Shown piece after piece: positions 1 through 8,195 of a stretch of 64,000 bases of DNA. The translations under genes were made by a program, and so were the position numbers. Numbering within the stretch: the first letter of the stretch is position 1; each line of letters begins with the position of its first letter. This DNA is from Pseudomonas sp. 6D_7.1_Bac1 (lineage in GTDB: Bacteria > Pseudomonadota > Gammaproteobacteria > Pseudomonadales > Pseudomonadaceae): NCBI RefSeq assembly GCF_025465945.1, contig NZ_JANLNW010000074.1, positions 186,001 to 250,000 on the forward strand. The letters are read 5' to 3'. The notes under the pieces are model-generated. The model had not been told where the DNA came from and did no database searches. It saw only the letters and a list, made by a program, of their open reading frames with translations.

Positions 1-1764
1 GCCATCAAGGACGGGCGGTTTATCGCCGTCGGCAATGATGCGCACGTCATGCCCCTGCGCGGCGCCAGCACGCAAGTGATCGACCTGCAAAAGCGCACGG
101 TGATTCCTGGCCTCAACGACTCACACCTGCACCTGATTCGCGGCGGGCTGAATTACAACCTCGAATTGCGCTGGGAAGGTGTGCCGTCCCTGGTCGACGC
201 CTTGCGCCTGCTCAAGGAACAGGCTGATCGCACACCGGCACCGCAATGGGTGCGCGTGGTCGGTGGCTGGACCGAGTTCCAGTTCGCCGAAAAACGCCTG
301 CCGACGATTGAAGAGCTGAACAAAGCCGCGCCTGACACGCCGGTGTTCGTGCTGCACTTGTATGACCGCGCCCTGCTCAACCGCGCGGCACTGAAAGTGG
401 TCGGCTACAACCGCAACACCCCGAACCCACCGGGTGGCGAAATCCAGCGCGATGCCAATGGCGACCCCACGGGCATGCTGATCGCCCGCCCGAACGCAAT
501 GATTCTGTACTCGACCCTGGCCAAGGGGCCGAAGCTGCCGCTGGAGTATCAGGTCAACTCGACCCGGCAGTTCATGCGCGAACTCAATCGCCTGGGCGTC
601 ACCAGCGCCATTGACGCAGGGGGTGGCTACCAGAATTACCCGGACGACTATCAAGTCATCCAGCAGTTGGCGAAGGACAAGCAGCTCAGCGTGCGCATCG
701 CCTACAACCTGTTCACCCAAAAACCCAAGGAAGAGCTGACCGATTTCAAGAACTGGACCAGCACCTCGCACTACGGCCAGGGTGACGATTTCCTGCGGCA
801 TAACGGCGCTGGCGAAATGCTGGTGTTCTCTGCGGCTGACTTTGAAGACTTCCTCGAACCGCGTCCCGATCTATCACAGACCATGGAGCAGGAACTGGAG
901 CCCGTGGTGCGCCATCTGGTGGAGCAGCGCTGGCCATTTCGCTTGCACGCCACCTACAACGAATCGATCACGCGGATGCTCGACGTGTTCGAAAAGGTTA
1001 ACCGCGATATCCCGTTCGATGGTCTGCCGTGGTTCTTCGATCACGCCGAAACCATCACCCCGCAGAACATCGAACGGGTTCGCGCACTGGGCGGCGGCAT
1101 TGCGATTCAAGACCGCATGGCCTTCCAGGGTGAGTATTTTGTCGACCGTTACGGTGCCAAGGCCGCCGAGCACACGCCGCCGATCCAGCGCATGCTCGCC
1201 GAAGGCATCCCGGTCGGTGCCGGCACTGACGCCACCCGAGTTTCCAGCTACAACCCGTGGACATCGCTCTACTGGTTGGTCAGCGGTCGCACCGTCGGCG
1301 GTCTGGCGCTGTACCCGCAAGGTCTGAGCCGTGACACGGCGCTGGAACTCTACACTCATGGCAGCGCCTGGTTCTCCTCCGAGCAAGGCACAAAGGGCCA
1401 GATCAAGGTCGGGCAACTGGCCGATCTGGTGGCGTTGTCTGCCGACTACTTCAGCGTCGACGACGAAGCGATCAAATGGATTGAATCGGTACTGACCGTG
1501 GTCGACGGCAAAGTGGTGTATGGCAGCCTCGAATTCGAAAAACTCGGCCCGCCGCGTTTGCCGGTCATGCCGGACTGGTCACCGGTGGTGAACGTGCCAG
1601 GGCACTGGAAACCCTTGGCGCCAATGACTTCCATGGTTCACCAGTGTGCCGGCGCCTGCGTGGTGCATGCCCACAGCCATGAGCGAGCCCGAATGTCGTC
1701 GGTGCCGGTCAGCGATTTCCAGGGCTTCTGGGGCGCGTTTGGCTGTTCGTGCTTTGCGTTTTGA
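1..1764 (+). CDS. YtcJ-like metal-dependent amidohydrolase, 5' end missing
   Basis: The reading frame is open from the first base of the window, so the true start lies upstream; the first internal ATG at 49 is not the start because the residues before it (AIKDGRFIAVGNDAHV) fit the usual beta-sandwich N-terminus of the family. The PGLNDSHLHL stretch carries the HxH metal-binding signature that follows this strand. A further His (DHAETITP) and the late Asp (GAGTDATR) of the amidohydrolase metal site are also visible, and the C-terminus returns to the beta-sandwich (GQLADLVALS). YtcJ-type members hydrolyse amide or carbamate-like bonds in small molecules, but the substrate cannot be read from the sequence. 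The gene ends at a TGA just before a GC-rich hairpin and is convergent with the next gene. Confidence 0.85.
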   Translation, partial: AIKDGRFIAVGNDAHVMPLRGASTQVIDLQKRTVIPGLNDSHLHLIRGGLNYNLELRWEGVPSLVDALRLLKEQADRTPAPQWVRVVGGWTEFQFAEKRLPTIEELNKAAPDTPVFVLHLYDRALLNRAALKVVGYNRNTPNPPGGEIQRDANGDPTGMLIARPNAMILYSTLAKGPKLPLEYQVNSTRQFMRELNRLGVTSAIDAGGGYQNYPDDYQVIQQLAKDKQLSVRIAYNLFTQKPKEELTDFKNWTSTSHYGQGDDFLRHNGAGEMLVFSAADFEDFLEPRPDLSQTMEQELEPVVRHLVEQRWPFRLHATYNESITRMLDVFEKVNRDIPFDGLPWFFDHAETITPQNIERVRALGGGIAIQDRMAFQGEYFVDRYGAKAAEHTPPIQRMLAEGIPVGAGTDATRVSSYNPWTSLYWLVSGRTVGGLALYPQGLSRDTALELYTHGSAWFSSEQGTKGQIKVGQLADLVALSADYFSVDDEAIKWIESVLTVVDGKVVYGSLEFEKLGPPRLPVMPDWSPVVNVPGHWKPLAPMTSMVHQCAGACVVHAHSHERARMSSVPVSDFQGFWGAFGCSCFAF

Positions 1765-1783
1765 CCGATGCGTTCGACAGAGA

Positions 1784-1803
1784 GCCCGCCAATGGCGGGC
1801 TTC
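1784..1803 (+). terminator. intrinsic terminator-like hairpin
   Basis: A 7-bp perfect stem (GCCCGCC, loop AAT, GGCGGGC) sits 20 bases after the amidohydrolase stop and is followed by TTCCT rather than a long U tract. It lies between two convergent genes and could serve both. Confidence 0.6.
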
Positions 1804-1814
1804 CTGTCAGCCAA

Positions 1815-2790
1815 TCAATGATGTAAATGCTTGATCACGTAACTGACCAGATCGGTGTAGACGAAACCGGGAACCTGATTGCTCAGGCGTGGCGCATCCA
1901 GCAGCGCTAGCTGGCAATCCCAGACCATTTCCCGGCGATCACGTCGCAGGCTGACCTCGGCATTCACAATGCTGTTGTAGGCCGCGTAACAGGTACGCGA
2001 AGTCTTGTCGGGGGCTCGCTCGATCGCGACCGGGTTGTCGGCGACGGCGACCGTGGTGCCCTTATGATCGAGTACCGATTGCGGGGCCAACTGACCGATT
2101 GCATCGCATAGGCTGCGACAGACGACCTTGCGGTTTTTCAGCTCGCCGAACCCGCGCTCGTACAGAGTGATTTCAGAGCCGACCTTCTGCGCACACGCCT
2201 CTTCGAAGGCATTCAGTACCGTCTGTGCATTGCCCAGACTCGCTTCAAGCTCCGAGAGATTCAGGAAGCGCTCCAGTTGCTTGTCTTGAAGGCTCTTGAG
2301 GCCACGGGTGATCGTCGACAAATGGGTGAACTCTTTTTTACAGGCCACCACATGCACTTCAAACTGATAACCGGCTGACACGGCCATCGGTGGGAATGCC
2401 GCGAAATCTGCCGAATCCAGCGCCGACTCCATGATGATGCTGTATTTCTCGGTATAGGCTTTTTCGAAGATTTTCGCGCACACTGCTCGCACAAAAGCCT
2501 CGGTGTGTTCATACGCGTGCAACACCCCCGTGGGCCTCCATCTGCGAATACTGAGGATGTTTTTTGCGGAACTCGGGTAGATGCAGTCTGATGTAGTTCG
2601 AGTACCTGCCTGTTTTCAGTAACGACTCTTCCAGCAACCAGGTTTTCCCCGAGCCCTGGATACCCGCCACGACCAGCATTTTCGGGTTGGTGGCATTGAT
2701 GACCTTGCCTTCGAACAAACTCGCGCTGATCTCTGAAAACGCCGCGTTTACCTGTTCGTCTGTGTGTGAATATTGATTGCTATCCGGCAC
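1815..2790 (-). pseudogene. zeta-toxin-like P-loop protein, frameshifted
   Basis: Two overlapping minus-strand frames (2790 to 2509 and 2525 to 1815) together give one zeta-toxin-like protein of about 325 residues. The first carries a Walker A motif (GIQGSGKTWLLE) and then FRKKHPQYSQMEAHG. The second resumes with VLHAYEHTEAFVRAV and contains the SIIMESALDS segment expected at the zeta-toxin core. The break lies in a run of five C on the + strand (2525-2529): one base fewer joins the frames as HGVLHAYEH. Zeta-type proteins phosphorylate UDP-GlcNAc or act as uncharacterised kinases. Either this is a true one-base lesion or a sequencing error in a homopolymer. No obvious antitoxin gene is next to it. 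Confidence 0.75.
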
Positions 2791-2959
2791 GTTGGTTAAT
2801 TCCCTTTAAGTGGATGTTCGATCTTCTTGCCTGAAGATCGAGGGTCACTTTATGCCCCGGCCATCCACTTGAGGCCCTACATAGATAACACCTGCGGGTG
2901 CACCAGAACTGCCTTGTTACTTGCTTCAAAACAAAAGGTGTAGAGCCGCGCCCGTACCC

Positions 2960-3104
2960 GTAGCAGCTGTCGAGCCCGCGAGGCTGCGTTCGAGGACGCA
3001 GTCCTCGCCAACCCTGCATACGCGGTTCGCCTGAACGAACGTGTTGCCTGATTTTACGACCGCTTCGCGGCCGAACGCAGCCTCGCGGGCTCGGCAGCTG
3101 CTAC
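2960..3104. repeat. REPIN (inverted pair of REP elements)
   Basis: GTAGCAGCTGTCGAGCCCGC at 2960 continues to about 2992 and returns as its near-perfect reverse complement at 3072-3104, ending GGCAGCTGCTAC. Spacing, length and the GTAGCAGCTG boundary fit Pseudomonas REP doublets, which are extragenic and mobilised by RAYT transposases; no RAYT gene is in the window. It fills most of the 550-base gap between the zeta-like pseudogene and the permease remnant. Confidence 0.8.
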
Positions 3105-3262
3105 GGGCGTTTATGCTTGCCCACGCAACCTCCATCACAGGCTACAACGCCTTGCTGTGCCTGCGTCCAAGCAATAATCAGGGTTTCAGACTCGATTTTC
3201 GCCAATGTTCAGCAGGCCAGCTGACACCCCTCCGTGCCGATCTACAGCCACAGGCTTAATTC

Positions 3263-3272
3263 TTGTATACAA
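3263..3272. promoter_or_regulatory. TTGTATACAA palindrome, possible GntR-type operator
   Basis: A perfect 10-base palindrome lies 69 bases upstream of the permease remnant, in an AT-rich stretch suited to a promoter. GntR/FadR-class regulators often bind palindromes of this form. Assignment to a particular regulator is inference. Confidence 0.35.
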
Positions 3273-3340
3273 TTTATTGGACAATATGTTGCTTTATTGA
3301 ATACAGTGTCGCCCATAATAAAAACAGAGCACCCCTCACC

Positions 3341-3706
3341 ATGAAAACGCCTCTTGTTTCACAACAACGGCCTGAGGATGAAAATCTCGGGATCGGCGCG
3401 AATGTGGCTTATGGCCTTCAGCCCGTGTTGACCCTGTACGGCGGTATCGTCGCGGTACCGCTGATCATCGGCCAGGCGGCAGGGCTTTCTGCGGCGGACA
3501 TCGGTCTGCTGATCGCCGCGTCACTGTTCGCGGGGGGGCTGGCGACATTGTTGCAGACCCTCGGCTTGCCGTTTTTCGGCTGTCAGCTGCCGCTGGTGAC
3601 GGGCATCGTGATCACCACGATTGCTCTGGTGACCGAGGTTTTAGAGGCACACCACTCTCATCGCCCGCCCGATGCGAAAGCGACGAATACCGTCAGTAGT
3701 GTCTAG
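3341..3706 (+). pseudogene. NCS2 nucleobase permease, truncated by internal deletion
   Basis: From the ATG at 3341 the product reads as the N-terminus of an NCS2 (xanthine/uracil) permease: a cytosolic leader, the GLQPVLTLYGGIVAVPLIIG helix and a second and third membrane segment ending LPLVTGIVITTIALVTE. NCS2 proteins are normally about 450-500 residues with 14 helices, but this frame stops after 121. The last twenty residues (LEAHHSHRPPDAKATNTVSS) look like a soluble C-terminal tail, so the likeliest history is loss of the central 330-370 codons with both ends kept. A strong terminator follows directly. The next gene encodes a Tsx-like channel, so an intact pair would have imported nucleosides or bases across both membranes. 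Confidence 0.65.
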
Positions 3707-3719
3707 GCCAGACTGAGCC

Positions 3720-3751
3720 CTGCGCACCGCCGTCACAGCGGTGCGCAGTTT
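3720..3751 (+). terminator. strong intrinsic terminator
   Basis: An 11-bp perfect stem (CTGCGCACCGC, loop CGTCACA, GCGGTGCGCAG) followed by TTT starts 13 bases after the permease-remnant stop. Its survival suggests the original 3' end of the permease gene is still in place. Confidence 0.8.
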
Positions 3752-3850
3752 GAACCTACCCCCAGACTATTTGTACAACTGCGAGTTTTCCTCGGCAAAT
3801 ATAAAAAAGTCCATTTAGCCGAGATGGACGACTACTCAAGGAAATAGAAG

Positions 3851-4708
3851 ATGCAGAGCCGTAAGTTGCTTCTCCGCCAGACCTTTGCCATCAGTGCACT
3901 GTTATTGAGTGCCGCCACTTCAGTGCAAGCGGCCGATTGGAGCGACAACTCCATTAGTTACTTGTATGGCACCCGCTTCGCTGAGCCGGGTATCGATGGT
4001 CCGATAGCCAAGAATATCGTCGAGTTCACGCATGTTGATGGATACAAATACGGCAGCAACTTCCTCGACGTACAGGTACTCTTTTCCGATAAACACGATC
4101 CGGCCGACGGTGGCGACAAAGGCGCGACTGAGGTGTATGCGATATATCGCCATCAACTTTCACTCAACAAAATTTCCGGCCATGACTTCAAGTGGGGACC
4201 CGTTCGGGACTGGTCACTGTCGGGTGGCGTCGACTGGAACACCAAAAACACTGCCTTCGCGCCGGCAAAACGCATGCTCGTCATCGGCCCGACTATCAAT
4301 TTCGATGTGCCGGGTTTCTGGGACTTGAGTGTGATGTACCGCTCCGAGAGCAACCACAATGGCTTGTCGTTCGCCCAGGAGCACAATGTCCGTTTCAACG
4401 ACACTTACTACCTGGAAACCGCCTGGGGCATTCCATTCCAGCTCGGTTCGGTACCGCTCAAGTTCAAGGGCTTTGCCAACTTCATCCCCCCCAAGGGTAA
4501 GGACGGCTTCGGTAACGACACCGTGAGCGAGACGCTCGTGCACGCCTCCTTGCTGGTGGACGTGGGCCAGCTGACTTTCGGCAAGAAAGATACCTTCTTT
4601 GCCGGGGTGGGTTACGAATATTGGAATAACAAGTTCGGTAATAACTCTGCCTACACACCTGGCACCGAGGCCAATACGCCATTTCTGAACTTGGAATGGC
4701 ATCTGTAA
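3851..4708 (+). CDS. Tsx-like nucleoside-specific outer-membrane channel
   Basis: The 285-residue product begins with a Sec signal peptide (hydrophobic FAISALLLSAATSVQA, cleavage near AxA) and continues as alternating beta strands rich in aromatic residues, ending in a terminal aromatic-then-Leu strand (FLNLEWHL). Features such as SYLYGTRFAEP and YETAWGIPF-like strands match the nucleoside-specific channel (Tsx/OmpK-like) family, whose barrel passes nucleosides into the periplasm. The start at 3851 follows AAGGAAATAG. It lies directly downstream of the truncated NCS2 permease, with which it would have formed an import route. The exact substrate is not proven by sequence. Confidence 0.8.
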   Translation: MQSRKLLLRQTFAISALLLSAATSVQAADWSDNSISYLYGTRFAEPGIDGPIAKNIVEFTHVDGYKYGSNFLDVQVLFSDKHDPADGGDKGATEVYAIYRHQLSLNKISGHDFKWGPVRDWSLSGGVDWNTKNTAFAPAKRMLVIGPTINFDVPGFWDLSVMYRSESNHNGLSFAQEHNVRFNDTYYLETAWGIPFQLGSVPLKFKGFANFIPPKGKDGFGNDTVSETLVHASLLVDVGQLTFGKKDTFFAGVGYEYWNNKFGNNSAYTPGTEANTPFLNLEWHL

Positions 4709-4783
4709 GCCTCCAATCAGAAGGCACACTGTCTTACACAGACAATTGCATCGCGCTTATCCACTCCATGGATAATAACCGCA

Positions 4784-4809
4784 CCGATGCGTGGGTCTCC
4801 GCGCATCGG
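4784..4809 (+). terminator. inverted repeat after the Tsx-like gene
   Basis: CCGATGCG and CGCATCGG form an 8-bp perfect stem around a 10-base loop, with weaker flanking complementarity (GATAA/TTATC). No U tract follows, so termination is plausible but not certain. Confidence 0.45.
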
Positions 4810-4929
4810 CCCGTTATCTGGGATGCGCCAAGTCCGCTAAACCGACCTAAGGGCAAGCGCAACACCGTCTAATCTGAGTAGAGCACGACCACAAACACGC
4901 CTCTAACCTCTTGAGACAGGGGAAATGGG

Positions 4930-5229
4930 ATGACCGGAAAAACAGCGCGCCAATACTCGTCATGGGTCCTGCCCTCCCTGCTCGCCATCAACCTGGCGCT
5001 GACAGCAGGATGTGCAGGCAAAGCTGCCACGTCTCGCTATTCGGCCTCAAGCACAGGCTCAAGCTGCTATGCAAAAGCGCTACCCACTGTCGGCGAGGGC
5101 GGCCTGGCTTGGGGCTCCACCTTGAGCATTGCTCGCAAAAAATCCCTGGATAATTGCATACGCTATGCCGGCCAATCCGGTGGCACGCCGAATACTTGCC
5201 AAGTGGTGTTGGCGGAGTGCAAACATTAA
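4930..5229 (+). CDS. small putative lipoprotein, unknown function
   Basis: This 99-residue protein starts at an ATG preceded by ACAGGGGAAATGGG. It has a basic N-terminus, a hydrophobic segment and a lipobox-like LTAGC near residue 28, so it is probably a lipoprotein. The mature part has Cys residues spaced as if for disulfides (SSCYAK, NCIRYAG, NTCQVV, ECKH), and the GxLAWGSTLSIARKKSLDNC stretch resembles small secreted Pseudomonas proteins of unknown role that have tandem Ala/Cys signatures. It is flanked by gaps of about 200 bases on both sides and appears monocistronic. I do not recognise a named family with confidence. Confidence 0.6.
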   Translation: MTGKTARQYSSWVLPSLLAINLALTAGCAGKAATSRYSASSTGSSCYAKALPTVGEGGLAWGSTLSIARKKSLDNCIRYAGQSGGTPNTCQVVLAECKH

Positions 5230-5362
5230 TAGAGCGACAGCAAAGCGGGCCGTTCGGTTCGCGGTCAACCACCTGACCGAACGCCAGTCGGTCATGACGA
5301 GGGCAGCGTCCACCTCGAAAACTCCCGAGCGCAGCTAGATTGCTTCAGCGCAACGTTGATCG

Positions 5363-5845
5363 TTACTCATGAACAACGACAACCAGCCCCTCTTCCGCAC
5401 CAGGAACGTTGAAGTAGCTTGTGATCAGATCAAACTCAGCCTCCGTCGCTGCGAAATCGTGATCGCCTTCCGCGTTCCGCGCACGCAATCTGGCTCGGCA
5501 AGTCTCATCATCAACATCCAGATAATGCAGACAATGCTGCGCATGCGAACGATCTGCCAAGGTGCGCAGCCACTCGCGATCCGAGACCGTGTTTGCCGGA
5601 AAATCAAGTACCACACAAACACCTGCGGTAAGCATGCTGACGACCAGCGGCCCCAATACTTCGCGAATGCGCCGCGCGCACCGAACGTAATCGGTCACCG
5701 AATGGATCTCTTCCGGATAGAGCTTCGAAAGCCATCGGTCCTCGCTGACAAGAATCGCAGCGTGCTCGTCGGCAAGCGCTTTTGCCAGCGTCGATTTACC
5801 CGAAGCGATCTTGCCACACATCAGATGCAGTGTAGTTTCTGTCAT
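5363..5845 (-). CDS. AAA-type P-loop kinase (ATP-binding protein)
   Basis: The start at 5845 is chosen because AAGGAA lies 9 bases upstream; a longer frame to 5902 has no such site. The 160-residue product has a Walker A (CGKIASGKST) near residue 10, a lid-like Arg-rich segment (CRARLRARN) and a Walker-B-like hydrophobic strand VVLDF. This is the layout of small nucleotide/aminoglycoside-type kinases in the AAA_33 group. These are cytosolic phosphotransferases of mostly unknown substrate. Nothing nearby identifies a pathway. Confidence 0.7.
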   Translation of the reverse strand: MTETTLHLMCGKIASGKSTLAKALADEHAAILVSEDRWLSKLYPEEIHSVTDYVRCARRIREVLGPLVVSMLTAGVCVVLDFPANTVSDREWLRTLADRSHAQHCLHYLDVDDETCRARLRARNAEGDHDFAATEAEFDLITSYFNVPGAEEGLVVVVHE

Positions 5846-6465
5846 GGGAGATATTCCTTGTAGCGAGTCACGGATGATGCCCAACGCTTGCTGCTGGGGC
5901 AACCGATGAGACAGACGAGTCCGCTATCGACTCATCGCGGTCATTAGCGACGACCACTGCATCACAAGCGACAACTCCAACTCGATCACTTGACGCAACC
6001 CGCCTGAAATCCCCCTATAGACTCCGGATATATTAAAGAATGCCAACCCCCATCAACCGTTCACTAATATTGCGAAAACTTGAATAACTATAGATTCATG
6101 TAGCGTTTCGGAATAAACCTTCAATGAACGCACCAGCACCGCGCACTTACTTATATCGTTGATTTATATTGGTAACGCGTCAGGCCGAGCGAAAATTGGC
6201 CTCTGCGGAGTTACTTCAACCGCCAGCCACGCAACCACTGTGCGTGCGGGTTGAAATTTTTCGGCGCTGCAAGAATGAGCGCAAGACAGGCTTTACTTCT
6301 GGCCAAATGGATCTATCGTAAATACGTAGTCGGCTGATTATTTTACGAAACAATAGCATTATCCATAATTTTTGTTTGGGTGGCACCTGCAAATCCAGAA
6401 CATGAACCATCGCAAAGGCAAGCATATAGTAGACAACGATGCGGGATAAGTAAAAGGTGAATAGC
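5846..6465. other. AT-rich intergenic region, no supported gene
   Basis: About 620 bases without a convincing reading frame. Base composition falls noticeably below that of the neighbouring genes and leads into the AT-richer TadE/TadG pair. The only structure I can support is a small hairpin, CACGCA-7 base loop-TGCGTG at 6228-6246. A minus-strand frame here lacks a ribosome site and family resemblance. Confidence 0.5.
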
Positions 6466-6873
6466 ATGAAGAAAAAAGAACAAGGGCTTGCCGCTGTCGA
6501 GCTCACACTCGTTTTACCCGTTCTTTTTCTCATCATATTTGTCATTATAGAGTTTAGCGTTGCCCTTTATGACAAGGCCATAATAACCAATGCCAGCCGA
6601 GAAGCAGCAAGAGCCGGCATAGTATTAAAGTCCCCTAAACTCACCACCGCTCAAATCCAGAGTGTTGCCAATAATTATTTGGGCTCTAATTTGATAACAT
6701 TTGGATCATCCGTTACCCCGACAGTCACTCCGCTAGGGGCTGGCGGGGCGTTTGGAACGCAACTCAGCGTCCAGGTTACATACCCATACTCCACGATGGT
6801 TCTGGGCGGCATTCTCCATGTAGTCAATAACCCGATTAACCTGTCGGCGACAACAGTGATGCTAAATGAGTGA
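6466..6873 (+). CDS. TadE-like pilus/secretion pseudopilin-related protein
   Basis: The start at 6466 is set by AAAGGTG six bases upstream. The 135-residue protein has the TadE pattern: a short basic leader (MKKKEQGLAAVEL) with the conserved Gly-x-x-x-x-E transition, one hydrophobic helix (LVLPVLFLIIFVIIEFSVAL) and a NASREAARAG segment, then a beta-rich domain. TadE proteins are minor pseudopilins of Flp/Tad systems, processed by a prepilin peptidase. The adjoining gene is TadG-like, but no tadA, tadB, tadC or rcp gene is in the window. Confidence 0.8.
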   Translation: MKKKEQGLAAVELTLVLPVLFLIIFVIIEFSVALYDKAIITNASREAARAGIVLKSPKLTTAQIQSVANNYLGSNLITFGSSVTPTVTPLGAGGAFGTQLSVQVTYPYSTMVLGGILHVVNNPINLSATTVMLNE

Positions 6874-6894
6874 CTTCAACTCAGGATGTTCACC

Positions 6895-8010
6895 ATGTGC
6901 ACAGCGATTGAAATTAAAAGCATTGCCGCACGCCCCTACAGCCCCAAAAAAATAGCGGGCCATGTTGGGGTCAAGAGAAATCAACAAGGCGCAGCGTTAA
7001 TTTTGGTTGTCATTGCACTGCCCGTGCTGTTCGGCGTTACAGCATTGGCTGTGGATTTTGCTTATGCTTACGTTGTGCGTAACGAACTTCAAAACGCCGC
7101 TGATGCCTCTGCCCTTGCAGGCACGGGTTGCCTACACCCGCGCACTGAATGTGGAAACTCAACTAACAACGCGCCAGATTTCACTACAGCATCCAGTCAC
7201 GCAACTACGGCGCTTGCATTAAATAAAAGCGAAAGCGCCACCATCACCAGCGGCAGTATTAATACCGGTTATTGGAATGTTACAAACACTTCGCTTGGCG
7301 TGCATGCTGTGCCGGGCGCATCAGATTTCCCAGCGGTGCAAGTGAGGATCAAGAAAGATACCGGCTTTAACGGCGGACCTGTACATACGTTTATTGCAAG
7401 CATTTTTGGGGTTAACACCGTACCCATTACTTCCACTGCTACTGCGGTAATATCAAGCCCCGGCACCGTTGTGCAGGGGCTTCTCCCCGTCGTAATGACT
7501 CAATGCATGTACACTAACTATTGGAATTCAAGCTCAAATCCGCCACAACCGATAAATGATCCCGCCACGGGAAAGCCCTATGTCATTAAAATTGGATCGT
7601 CCTATCATACCGGAGCCTGCGAAGCTGGGCAGTGGACATCATTTTCTGTTGACGCCAATGACGTTCCAACAATAAGAGGCCTTATTACTAATGGAAACCC
7701 GACAGCACTCAGCATCGGGGATAATACCTGGATTCAGCCTGGCACTAAGACCACACTTTTCAGCTCAGTCAATAGCTGCAGTGCGGCAGGGGACAAAACC
7801 TGCGAGTACGTTACTATTCCTATCGTTGGAAATATAACTACTCATGCGGCGGTTCCCATTGTGGCGTTTGCTTGTCTCCACATCGACTTGGCGAATGGGG
7901 GATCAGGTAAATACATTCAAGCTGAAATGAGTACAAAGTGCCCCCCTGTCAACTCAAGTGGCATTGGCCCAGTGTATGGCGCCATTACACCACCACGGCT
8001 TGTTCAGTAA
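6895..8010 (+). CDS. TadG-like protein with N-terminal Flp/Tad segment
   Basis: The ATG at 6895 follows AGGATGTTCACC; an ATG at 6886 is in frame but poorly spaced. After an unusually long cytosolic leader (about 30 residues) comes NQQGAALILVVIALPVLFGVTALAVDFAYAYVVRNELQ (split here only for naming), the hallmark TadG anchor, followed by NAADASALAGTGCL and a secreted domain with four or more Cys. The product is about 371 residues and ends without a von Willebrand domain, like the short TadG-like proteins. It follows tadE by 21 bases and shares its low GC, so the two probably form one transferred unit. Confidence 0.75.
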   Translation: MCTAIEIKSIAARPYSPKKIAGHVGVKRNQQGAALILVVIALPVLFGVTALAVDFAYAYVVRNELQNAADASALAGTGCLHPRTECGNSTNNAPDFTTASSHATTALALNKSESATITSGSINTGYWNVTNTSLGVHAVPGASDFPAVQVRIKKDTGFNGGPVHTFIASIFGVNTVPITSTATAVISSPGTVVQGLLPVVMTQCMYTNYWNSSSNPPQPINDPATGKPYVIKIGSSYHTGACEAGQWTSFSVDANDVPTIRGLITNGNPTALSIGDNTWIQPGTKTTLFSSVNSCSAAGDKTCEYVTIPIVGNITTHAAVPIVAFACLHIDLANGGSGKYIQAEMSTKCPPVNSSGIGPVYGAITPPRLVQ

Positions 8011-8195
8011 GCTTTACCGGACACTGGTGACGCCCCCGCGTGGGAACGTTCAAAACTGATGACCGTTTTGCTGACACAAGATTGATCTCGATCAGGTAAC
8101 CCTCGCCACACAGCCTCTACCCTTGCGCTTCCATCAAAGGCCACGGACGGCTCAATGGGAGCCTCCGGCCGCGCATCCTCAGGGAAGAGTCATCC

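Noticed and set aside
121-801. Minus-strand frame inside the amidohydrolase
   Set aside because: Shadow of the amidohydrolase; composition and lack of start context.
4911-5153. Alternative frame at the small lipoprotein
   Set aside because: Overlaps the lipoprotein frame, which has the ribosome site, signal peptide and lipobox.
6216-6545. Minus-strand frame of 109 codons before TadE
   Set aside because: Overlaps the start of tadE antisense, with no ribosome site; predicted protein has no family features.
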